Positions 1 to 5,525 of a stretch of 8,300 nucleotides of DNA are shown here, piece by piece. The position numbers and the translations under genes were made by a program. The stretch comes from an uncultured bacterium (GTDB lineage: Bacteria > Spirochaetota > Brevinematia > DTOW01). The DNA lies in assembly GCA_937928175.1 (NCBI GenBank), contig CALFVP010000013.1:1-8300 (forward strand), written 5' to 3'. The notes below the pieces were generated by a model. It made no database searches. It saw nothing but the letters and a program-made list of their open reading frames with translations, and was not told where the DNA came from. Numbering within the stretch: the first letter of the stretch is position 1; each line of letters starts with the position of its first letter.

Positions 1-134
1 ACCCTCAAATTTATCTTCTCTCTTGAAAGCATATCCGCAGCTTTCAAAACTCTAAAATCATTAGCTTCAGGAAAAACAATGCTACCTTCCATTCCTTCAA
101 GTTTTGATCTCAATTCATCCAAAAAATCTATCAT
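1..134 (-). CDS. pta: Probable phosphate acetyltransferase, N-terminal 44 codons only
   Basis: The gene runs off the left edge, so only the N-terminus is visible. It begins with ATG at 134 and reads MIDFLDELRSKLEG, followed by GSIVFPEANDFRVLKAADML. The second stretch resembles the conserved start of the phosphotransacetylase / phosphate butyryltransferase family, where an IV(L/F)PEgxDxRVLkAA segment opens the first domain. Family members transfer the acetyl group between acetyl-CoA and phosphate in the cytoplasm; with acetate kinase this yields ATP in fermentation. The start is supported by an AGAGGGG ribosome-binding sequence ending 3 nt before the ATG, and by a good promoter at 161-190. It lies 102 bp downstream of the decarboxylase gene in the same direction. 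Too little is present to distinguish acetyl from butyryl specificity or to see any catalytic residue. Confidence 0.62.
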   Translation of the reverse strand, partial: MIDFLDELRSKLEGMEGSIVFPEANDFRVLKAADMLSREKINLR

Positions 135-160
135 ATACCCCTCTAAAATACAAGAAGTAA

Positions 161-190
161 ATTATAAAAAAACACACAGAATTGTATCAA
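161..190 (-). promoter_or_regulatory. sigma70-like promoter for pta
   Basis: On the minus strand, TTGATA (190-185) and TATAAT (166-161) are separated by 18 bp. The -10 box is perfect and the -35 box matches four of six positions. Transcription would start near 154 and give a leader of about 20 nt that includes the AGAGGGG ribosome-binding site. Nothing was measured; this is a consensus match in a suitable place. Confidence 0.6.
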
Positions 191-192
191 CA

Positions 193-220
193 TTAAAAAA
201 TTCTCTAGATTCTTTTTTAA
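193..220. repeat. AT-only inverted repeat between the decarboxylase gene and pta
   Basis: TTAAAAAA (193-200) and TTTTTTAA (213-220) are perfect 8-bp arms around a 12-nt loop that contains CTAGA. It lies just past the decarboxylase stop codon. On either strand it would give a weak stem followed by U residues, so it may be a poor terminator. The stem has no G-C pair, so this is only a possibility. Confidence 0.25.
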
Positions 221-236
221 CTCTTAAACAAACTTC

Positions 237-1415
237 CTAAACTACAACAACGTAAGGTACCCTATAACCATTAAAAGGAGCACCGTAAACGTTTGTATAC
301 GCTCCTGCAGAAAGAATATAAACTAAATCGTTAACATCAGGTTCAGATAAAACAACATTCTTAGCTACAATATCCATACTATCACAGGAAGGACCACCAA
401 TGTTAAACACCTTCTCTTTTTTCCTAGAATTCGTTCTAAAAAGGTAATTTATTCCTCCAATAACCTCCATAAGCCCATTAAACACTCCTACATCTAAATA
501 AATCCAATTTTCACCATTCCTAAAAGATTTACCTATAACCCTAGAAACCATAACACCAGCCTCACCTACTATCCTTCTACCAGGTTCCATCTGAAGAGAA
601 ATATCACCGTAATCACTAAACATGCTCAAATTCTCATAAATGATCTTACTAAACTCCCTAAGGTTTCTAGATTTCTCCGTATAATCAATAGGAAACCCTC
701 CACCAATATTCAGTACCCTCATATTAATTTTATACTTCTTTGCTATATCAAAAACCCTCTTGGACACAAATAAAGCTTTTCTAATACTTTCAATAGAGTT
801 ATTCTGAGAACCTGCGTGAAAAGTAAGACCAACTAACTCAATTTTTTTCCTAGAAGCGTAGTGAATTATATCCTCAACTTCATCTTCAAGCAAACCAAAT
901 TTACCACTCAAAGGCCAGGCACTCTCCGGATTCTCTATCTCAAGCCTTATATAAACTTTTGCATCAGGAAAAACGTACTTTATTTTGTCTATCTCTTCCT
1001 TTGAATCAATACACAAATAGTTAATACCAATCTGTCTACATACCTCAATAAAATCTACAGGCTTTACAGGATTGCTAGTTATCATTCTATGCCCACCAAC
1101 ACCAAGCTCAACAAGTTTAACTACTTCTGATATCGAAGCAACCTCAAAATTCGAACCTAAATTAGCCAAAACACTCAAAACATCTAAATTATCATTAGCT
1201 TTGACAGCATAGTATATCTTGAAATCCGGAAATAGCTTTATAATCTCATAGTACCTACGCTTTATTGTAAAAGAATCTATAACCAAAAAAGGTGGTTTAT
1301 AACCTGTGTTTATAAGATTAGATATTATAGGCTTTAACTTTAAAAAAACTTTCTCTGGAAAAAGTAATCTCTCACTTCTAGGCAAAGGCGAAATATCTTC
1401 TTCCATTCCTTCCAA
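237..1415 (-). CDS. Ornithine decarboxylase-type PLP enzyme (fold type III)
   Basis: Members of this family decarboxylate ornithine (some also lysine) in the cytoplasm to make putrescine or cadaverine. In 392 aa numbering the landmarks are: YYAVKAN with the PLP lysine K72; GKFG at 171-174; HAGSQ at 200-204, whose His stacks on PLP; the phosphate-binding glycine loop NIGGGFP at 236-242; EPGR at 277-280; WIYLDVGVFNGLMEV at 304-318, the substrate-specificity stretch; GPSCDSMD at 341-348 with the partner-subunit catalytic C344; and the closing GAYTNVYGAPFNG. The CDSxD and LDVGxFnGLxE forms fit bacterial ornithine/lysine decarboxylases better than diaminopimelate or carboxynorspermidine decarboxylases. 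The exact substrate cannot be read. The start is uncertain: TTG at 1415 lies 3 nt after a GGAGG, while ATG at 1406 gives a 389 aa protein but with a 12-nt gap. The stop is TAG. It has its own promoter and is divergent from tyrS. Confidence 0.88.
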   Translation of the reverse strand: MEGMEEDISPLPRSERLLFPEKVFLKLKPIISNLINTGYKPPFLVIDSFTIKRRYYEIIKLFPDFKIYYAVKANDNLDVLSVLANLGSNFEVASISEVVKLVELGVGGHRMITSNPVKPVDFIEVCRQIGINYLCIDSKEEIDKIKYVFPDAKVYIRLEIENPESAWPLSGKFGLLEDEVEDIIHYASRKKIELVGLTFHAGSQNNSIESIRKALFVSKRVFDIAKKYKINMRVLNIGGGFPIDYTEKSRNLREFSKIIYENLSMFSDYGDISLQMEPGRRIVGEAGVMVSRVIGKSFRNGENWIYLDVGVFNGLMEVIGGINYLFRTNSRKKEKVFNIGGPSCDSMDIVAKNVVLSEPDVNDLVYILSAGAYTNVYGAPFNGYRVPYVVVV

Positions 1416-1418
1416 AAA

Positions 1419-1423
1419 CCTCC
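1419..1423 (-). promoter_or_regulatory. Ribosome-binding site of the decarboxylase gene
   Basis: GGAGG on the minus strand (1423-1419). It is 3 nt from the TTG codon at 1415 and 12 nt from the first ATG at 1406. In this window the clear cases (tyrS and rseP) have GGAGG 4 nt before ATG, so the short spacing favours TTG. A second purine run, GGAAGG (1413-1408), touches the ATG too closely to serve it well. Confidence 0.55.
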
Positions 1424-1438
1424 AAAAATTTGTAAGTT

Positions 1439-1468
1439 AATATAAAAAAACAATAAACACAATTTCAA
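1439..1468 (-). promoter_or_regulatory. sigma70-like promoter for the decarboxylase gene
   Basis: On the minus strand, TTGAAA (1468-1463) and TATATT (1444-1439) are 18 bp apart. The predicted start of transcription is near 1432, about 17 nt before the TTG codon, so the GGAGG sits in the middle of the leader. Confidence 0.5.
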
Positions 1469-1536
1469 ATTCAAAAACATTTTAACAACATTCAATAAAC
1501 TACCAACCTCCTCACCCCAAAAGCTAAAAATTCAAA

Positions 1537-1599
1537 ATAAAAGGTATTCCATACCTTATAAAAGGTATCCTATACCTCATAAAAGGTATCCTATACCTT
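1537..1599. repeat. Three tandem 21-bp palindromic units upstream of tyrS
   Basis: Three near-identical units repeat with an exact period of 21 bp (1537-1557, 1558-1578, 1579-1599). Each holds an inverted repeat AAGGTAT-NCN-ATACCTY: 1541-1557 (7-bp arms), 1562-1578 (6-bp arms, last base changed) and 1583-1599 (7-bp arms). Each unit begins with ATAA. A 21-bp period is two helical turns, so the three sites face the same side of the DNA, as expected for cooperative binding of a dimeric regulator. Equally, the transcript could fold into three small hairpins. The array lies between divergent genes, 69 bp before the tyrS start and about 70 bp upstream of the decarboxylase -35 box. The regulator is unknown. 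Confidence 0.75.
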
Positions 1600-1627
1600 A
1601 AATGAAAGAGAATAACAAAATTATTAA
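1598..1627 (+). promoter_or_regulatory. Weak candidate promoter for tyrS
   Basis: TTAAAT (1598-1603) and TATTAA (1622-1627) are 18 bp apart. Both boxes are poor matches. If real, the third palindromic unit would overlap the -35 box, which would suit an activator or a repressor. Other AT-rich hexamers nearby could serve as well, so this is a tentative placement. Confidence 0.22.
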
Positions 1628-1656
1628 TAATAAGACTTATCAATAATAAGACTTAT
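1626..1656. repeat. 15-bp direct repeat in the tyrS leader
   Basis: AATAATAAGACTTAT occurs at 1626-1640 and again at 1642-1656, period 16 bp. The second copy ends 2 nt before the GGAGG of tyrS. Each copy contains AATAAG-A-CTTAT, close to a palindrome, so it could be a pair of operator half-sites or a recent slippage duplication. Confidence 0.7.
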
Positions 1657-1658
1657 TT

Positions 1659-1663
1659 GGAGG
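1659..1663 (+). promoter_or_regulatory. Ribosome-binding site of tyrS
   Basis: GGAGG lies 4 nt before the ATG at 1668. It is the clearest ribosome-binding site on the plus strand of this window and fixes the tyrS start. Confidence 0.85.
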
Positions 1664-1667
1664 TTAT

Positions 1668-2846
1668 ATGGAAATATCACTAATAAAAAGGGGGACTGTT
1701 GAAATAATTTCTGAGGAAGAGCTTATTGAAAAGATAAGAAAAAAAGGAAAACTAAGAGTAAAATTTGGTGCAGATCCTTCGGCTCCAGATTTACATCTAG
1801 GACATACAGTAGCATTAAGAAAACTAAGACATTTTCAAGATTTAGGACATACCGTTATTTTCATAATAGGTGATTTCACTGCAATGATAGGTGATCCTTC
1901 TGGTAGAAACACAACAAGAAAAAGATTATCAAGAGAAGAAGTTACAGAAAATGCAAAAACTTATCAAGAACAAGTTTTTAAAATCCTAGATAAATCTAAA
2001 ACAGAGGTAGTTTACAACAGCGAATGGTTTAATAAAATAACTTTCGAAGAAGTATTAAACTTAACGAGCAAATACACAGTTGCAAGAATGCTAGAAAGAG
2101 ATGATTTTGAAAAAAGGTACAAAAACGGAATTCCTATATCAATCATGGAGTTTCTCTATCCACTAATGCAAGGATACGATTCTGTAATGGTTAAAGCTGA
2201 TGTTGAAATAGGTGGAACAGACCAAAAATTTAACCTTCTAGTCGGTAGAGAACTACAAATAGAATTCTCACAAGATCCCCAAGTTGTAATAACTTTACCC
2301 CTCCTCGAAGGAACAGATGGTGTAAGGAAAATGAGTAAAAGCTACGGAAACTACATAGCAATAAACGATAAACCACTTGATATGTTTGGTAAAATCATGT
2401 CAATACCAGATGAACTAATTTTTAAGTACTTAGAATTACTGACAGATATCCCTATGGAAGAGATTAACAAAATGAAAAAAGAAATAGAAAACGGTTCCAA
2501 TCCCAGAGACTACAAAGCACTCCTAGCTAGAAAAATCGTATCATTCTTTTATAACGAAAATGAAGCAGAAAAAGCTAATAACGAATTCGATAAAATATTC
2601 AAGTACAAAGACATACCTGATGAAGTAGAAAAAATAGAAGTAAAAGCTGGAGAATACACCATAACTAACTTATTGGTAGAAATAAAAGCTATGCCATCTA
2701 AAAGTGAAGTAAGAAGAATGATACAAGGTGGAGGATTATACGTAAACAACCAAAGAATAACAGACGTAAACTTCACCATAAAATTAGACAAAGAAACACT
2801 AATCAAAATAGGTAAAAGAAAATTTTTTAAAATAATACCTTCCTAA
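1668..2846 (+). CDS. tyrS: Tyrosine--tRNA ligase
   Basis: This cytoplasmic class I synthetase charges tRNA-Tyr with tyrosine, using ATP. The protein is 392 aa. Residues 31-70 carry the adenylate-binding start with the HIGH-type motif HLGH at 43-46, followed by FIIGDFTAMIGDPSGR (65-80). QGYDSVMVKADVEIGGTDQKFNL (168-190) holds tyrosine- and ATP-site residues. The second signature KMSKS is at 221-225. The last 65 or so residues, with PSKSEVRRMIQGGGLYVNN, form an S4-type RNA-binding domain. The DPSAPDLHLGH version and the canonical KMSKS point to the TyrZ-like branch of bacterial TyrRS. The start is set by GGAGG 4 nt upstream. Only 11 nt separate it from the hydrogenase protease gene, so the two are probably co-transcribed. 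No T-box leader is visible; the tandem palindromes upstream are the only obvious control element. Confidence 0.96.
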   Translation: MEISLIKRGTVEIISEEELIEKIRKKGKLRVKFGADPSAPDLHLGHTVALRKLRHFQDLGHTVIFIIGDFTAMIGDPSGRNTTRKRLSREEVTENAKTYQEQVFKILDKSKTEVVYNSEWFNKITFEEVLNLTSKYTVARMLERDDFEKRYKNGIPISIMEFLYPLMQGYDSVMVKADVEIGGTDQKFNLLVGRELQIEFSQDPQVVITLPLLEGTDGVRKMSKSYGNYIAINDKPLDMFGKIMSIPDELIFKYLELLTDIPMEEINKMKKEIENGSNPRDYKALLARKIVSFFYNENEAEKANNEFDKIFKYKDIPDEVEKIEVKAGEYTITNLLVEIKAMPSKSEVRRMIQGGGLYVNNQRITDVNFTIKLDKETLIKIGKRKFFKIIPS

Positions 2847-2857
2847 AAGTAACTAAA

Positions 2858-3316
2858 ATGAAAATAAAGGTATTAGGAATAGGACACGCTCTAGGGGGAG
2901 ATGACTTTATAGGAATAAAAGTTGTAGAAGAACTATCAGAAGAAATTTCTAACCCCAATGTAGAGTTTATCACTACAATGGACCCATCAAAAATAATATA
3001 CCTTCTCGAAGATACAGACATGCTAATAATAGTAGATGCAGTAATTGGCAAAAAACCAGGAAAAGTACTATTAATAAACTGGGAAAAATATCCAAAAAAT
3101 ATAAAACCAATATCATCTCACGGATTTGAAGTTACATTTTCCATAGAAACAGCAAAAAAACTAGGAATAAACATCAATAACAAGATCAAAATAGTAGGAA
3201 TCACTATAAACCAAATAGTAATGTACTCAGATGAAATATCAGAAGAAGTAAGAAAATCAATACCTAAAGCAAAAAAAATCATAAAAAACTTAATATCACA
3301 ACAAACAAAACACTAA
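2858..3316 (+). CDS. Hydrogenase maturation protease (peptidase M52 family)
   Basis: Enzymes of this family remove a C-terminal peptide from the large subunit of a [NiFe] hydrogenase once nickel is in place, as the last step of cytoplasmic assembly. The protein is 152 aa, the usual length. Family landmarks are LGIGHALGGDDFIG at 6-19 (normally GxGNxLxxDDGxG), IIVDAVIGKKPG at 57-68 and SSHG at 86-89. By comparison with HybD of E. coli, the probable nickel-sensing ligands are D16, D60 and H88. The usual Asn of the first motif is His here (H10). It starts 11 nt after tyrS with no clear ribosome-binding site, so it may rely on translational coupling. It stops 2 bp before the convergent tRNA-His. 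No hydrogenase subunit gene lies in this window, so the partner is unknown. Confidence 0.85.
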   Translation: MKIKVLGIGHALGGDDFIGIKVVEELSEEISNPNVEFITTMDPSKIIYLLEDTDMLIIVDAVIGKKPGKVLLINWEKYPKNIKPISSHGFEVTFSIETAKKLGININNKIKIVGITINQIVMYSDEISEEVRKSIPKAKKIIKNLISQQTKH

Positions 3317-3318
3317 CG

Positions 3319-3393
3319 GGCGAGCGACGGGACTCGAACCCGCAACCCTTGGAGCCACAGTCCAATGCTCTAACCAATTGAGCTACGCTCGCC
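3319..3393 (-). tRNA. tRNA-His (anticodon GTG)
   Basis: The minus strand folds as a complete cloverleaf. The acceptor stem is GCGAGCG/CGCTCGC, all seven pairs Watson-Crick. It is followed by T8-A9, a D stem GCTC/GAGC, an anticodon stem TTGGA/TCCAA around the loop CTGTGGC (anticodon GTG), a 5-nt variable loop, and a T arm GCGGG-TTCGAGT-CCCGT. An extra G at 3393 faces C at 3319, which is the G-1:C73 pair specific to tRNA-His and recognised by HisRS. The following bases are CG, so the CCA end is not encoded and must be added after transcription. GC content is about 61%, far above the neighbouring sequence. Confidence 0.97.
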
Positions 3394-3410
3394 GTAATTT
3401 TTCATTTTTA

Positions 3411-3440
3411 ATTATAATTCTTTCCCTTCTTGTTATTCAA
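3411..3440 (-). promoter_or_regulatory. sigma70-like promoter for tRNA-His
   Basis: On the minus strand, TTGAAT (3440-3435) and TATAAT (3416-3411) are 18 bp apart. Transcription would start near 3404, about 11 nt before the mature tRNA 5' end, a normal short tRNA leader. Confidence 0.62.
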
Positions 3441-3463
3441 CATAAGTTTGCTTGCTTTTGAGG

Positions 3464-3481
3464 TTGTTTTTTTAAAAACAA
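3464..3481. repeat. Small inverted repeat in the tRNA-His / priA spacer
   Basis: TTGTTTTT (3464-3471) and AAAAACAA (3474-3481) are perfect 8-bp arms around TT. It lies 24 bp upstream of the tRNA-His -35 box and 83 bp before priA. It could be an A-tract upstream element or a protein site; nothing more can be said. Confidence 0.35.
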
Positions 3482-3529
3482 ACAAGTTAACATAATTTAA
3501 AAAAAGTAAAAACCTAGTTTTTTCAATTT

Positions 3530-3558
3530 TTAAATTTGTCTAAGTTTTAGTGTATTAT
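3530..3558 (+). promoter_or_regulatory. Candidate promoter for priA
   Basis: TATTAT (3553-3558) is a good -10 box. At 17 bp spacing the -35 position reads TTAAAT (3530-3535), a weak match. Transcription would start at about 3564-3567, at or next to the priA ATG, leaving almost no leader. Confidence 0.4.
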
Positions 3559-3566
3559 TTTGTAAT

Positions 3567-5525
3567 ATGTTTGCTGAGGTTTTGGTAAACGTGCCTGTGG
3601 ATGAAACATTTTGGTATTCTGTTGGAAAATTTGAAAATCAGGTAAAAAAGTACTATAGGGTAGAAGTTATTTTTTCTCACCAAGAAAAAGAAGGAATAGT
3701 AATTAACCTATCAGAAAAACCTTTAGGCAAAAAGCTTGGTGAAATAAAAAAAGTTATAGACAAAGAAGAAGTATTTTCGGATGAGCAAATGGAATTAGCA
3801 AAGTTTATCTCAAACTATTTCACTTGTTCTTTATCTGAAGCAGTATTCATGATGATACCAAATGCCAGAAAAGTAGTAAAAACACCTTCAAACCTTCAAA
3901 TTCCTGAAATAATTGAAAACACTGTTTTAACTACATCTCAGGAAAACGTTTACAAATCCATAAAGAACACTTTCAACAAGAGTGAAATTTTTTTACTTTA
4001 CGGTGTTGCAAGTAGTGGTAAAACCGAAATTTACAAAAAACTTATAAGAGATGTCTTAAATCAAGGAAAATCAGCTTTACTTCTTGTACCAGAGATATCT
4101 TTAACCCCACAATTAATTGATAAATTCAAATTCATACCAAATGAAATAATGTCAACTTATCACAGTATGCTAACAAACAGCGAAAGATTCAATATCTACC
4201 ATTTAGTAAAGAAAGGAATAAAAAAGTTTGTAATAGGACCCAGATCATCGGTATTCTTACCGTTCAAAGATCTAGGTATAATAATAGTTGATGAGTTTCA
4301 CGAAAGTTCGTACAAATCATCAAGTACACCTAGGTACTCAACAAAAAAGATCGTAGAATGGATATCAAAAAGGAAAAATATTCCCGTTGTTTTCGGATCA
4401 GCAACACCACCTGTTGAAGACTTCTACCTAGCAAAACAAGGAAAATACAAACTTCTAGAACTTAAAGAAAAATTCTCAAAACACCAAAAAGTAGAAGTAG
4501 AAGTAATTGATACAAAAACCTTACCTAAAAACTATACAGTAGCACCAAAAATAATATCAGAAATTAACGAAAAAATCAAAAAAAACCAACAAGTTATCGT
4601 AATCATAAACCGCAGAGGTTTTAGTAATCTAGTAAAATGCAATAACTGCGGATTTGTACCAACTTGTCCCAATTGCGACATAACTTTAACGTACCATAAA
4701 TTTAAAAACTCCCTAGAATGCCATTACTGCGGATACAAAGAAGAATTTTTCGAACTTTGCAAAGAATGTAAAAATGGTAAAATACTAGATATAGGAATTG
4801 GTACCGAAAAAGCAGAAGAAACAATAAAAAATATCTTCGAAAAAATAAAAATCACTAGAGTAGACCTAGACACAATAAAAGAAAAAGAAACCTACAATAA
4901 AATATACCAACTACTAAAAAAAGGAGAAATAAATGTTATAGTTGGAACTCAAATCATATCAAAAGGTTTAGACATACCCCAAGTTAACTTAGTATGCATA
5001 CTATTCCCAGAAATCATCCTCAGATTACCAGATTTCTATTCCTCAGAAAGAACTTTTAATCTTTTGCTTCAATCGATAGGTAGAGCTGGCAGAAGAGACG
5101 AAATTGGTAAAGCAATAATACAAACATCAGATACAGAGCATTACAGTATAAAAACAGCAATACTACAGGATTACGAAGAGTTCTACAAAAACGAAATAGA
5201 AAGAAGAGAAAAATTTGAATACCCACCATTCTGGTACATAACAAAAATCATATTCAGAAGTGAAAAAGAAAAAAATTGTATAGAAATCGGAAGATCAGCA
5301 AAAATACTTCTTGACAGTTTAGCATATACAAACAGAAACATAAAAATATCCCAGCTGCTACCAGCCCCCATAAAGAAAATATCAGGAAACTACAGATACC
5401 AATTAATAGTAAAATCTAAGGACGAAAACTTAATAACAAAATCCCAAGAAATAGTTTACAAAAACTTCAAAAATAAAAAAGATGTATACGTAGAAATAGA
5501 CAGAGACCCAATATCACTCCTCTAA
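3567..5525 (+). CDS. priA: Primosomal protein N' (replication restart helicase PriA)
   Basis: PriA recognises stalled forks and reloads the replicative helicase after repair; it is a 3'-5' superfamily 2 DNA helicase. Residues 1-100 match the 3'-end-binding domain (AEVLVNVPVDETFWYSV). The helicase core has Walker A GVASSGKT at 146-153, DEFH (DExH box) at 242-245, GSATP at 277-281, GTQIISKGLDIPQV at 460-473 and QSIGRAGR at 502-509. Between the lobes are four CxxC pairs (C358/361, C367/370, C385/388, C398/401), the eight cysteines that bind two zinc ions in PriA. At 652 aa it is shorter than the E. coli (732) or B. subtilis (805) proteins. No ribosome-binding site precedes the ATG. Its end overlaps the murB end by 12 bp, tail to tail. 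By the window's base asymmetry it lies on the presumed lagging strand. Confidence 0.96.
   Translation: MFAEVLVNVPVDETFWYSVGKFENQVKKYYRVEVIFSHQEKEGIVINLSEKPLGKKLGEIKKVIDKEEVFSDEQMELAKFISNYFTCSLSEAVFMMIPNARKVVKTPSNLQIPEIIENTVLTTSQENVYKSIKNTFNKSEIFLLYGVASSGKTEIYKKLIRDVLNQGKSALLLVPEISLTPQLIDKFKFIPNEIMSTYHSMLTNSERFNIYHLVKKGIKKFVIGPRSSVFLPFKDLGIIIVDEFHESSYKSSSTPRYSTKKIVEWISKRKNIPVVFGSATPPVEDFYLAKQGKYKLLELKEKFSKHQKVEVEVIDTKTLPKNYTVAPKIISEINEKIKKNQQVIVIINRRGFSNLVKCNNCGFVPTCPNCDITLTYHKFKNSLECHYCGYKEEFFELCKECKNGKILDIGIGTEKAEETIKNIFEKIKITRVDLDTIKEKETYNKIYQLLKKGEINVIVGTQIISKGLDIPQVNLVCILFPEIILRLPDFYSSERTFNLLLQSIGRAGRRDEIGKAIIQTSDTEHYSIKTAILQDYEEFYKNEIERREKFEYPPFWYITKIIFRSEKEKNCIEIGRSAKILLDSLAYTNRNIKISQLLPAPIKKISGNYRYQLIVKSKDENLITKSQEIVYKNFKNKKDVYVEIDRDPISLL

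Noticed and set aside
86..98. 13-nt match between the pta start region (86-98) and the decarboxylase start region (1400-1412)
   Set aside because: Both copies encode an EGME-type stretch in purine-rich coding sequence. The match is short and ends at once on both sides, so it is most likely coincidence.
1537..1599. Reading the three tandem palindromes as a CRISPR array or as a replication origin iteron set
   Set aside because: The units are contiguous with no unique spacers, so it is not CRISPR. Three 21-bp units beside ordinary housekeeping genes, with no rep or dnaA gene in view, do not support an origin.
1416..1667. T-box leader for tyrS
   Set aside because: I see no AGGGUGGNACCGCG-like T-box sequence and no specifier-loop stem in the 252-bp region.
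2549..3051. Open frames on the minus strand opposite tyrS and the hydrogenase protease (2549-2806, 2827-3051)
   Set aside because: Both lie entirely or almost entirely inside genes with clear motifs on the other strand, and neither resembles a known protein.
5056..5371. Two overlapping minus-strand open frames inside the 3' part of priA
   Set aside because: They are antisense to the conserved PriA helicase motifs and C-terminal domain, and are short and hydrophobic by composition only.
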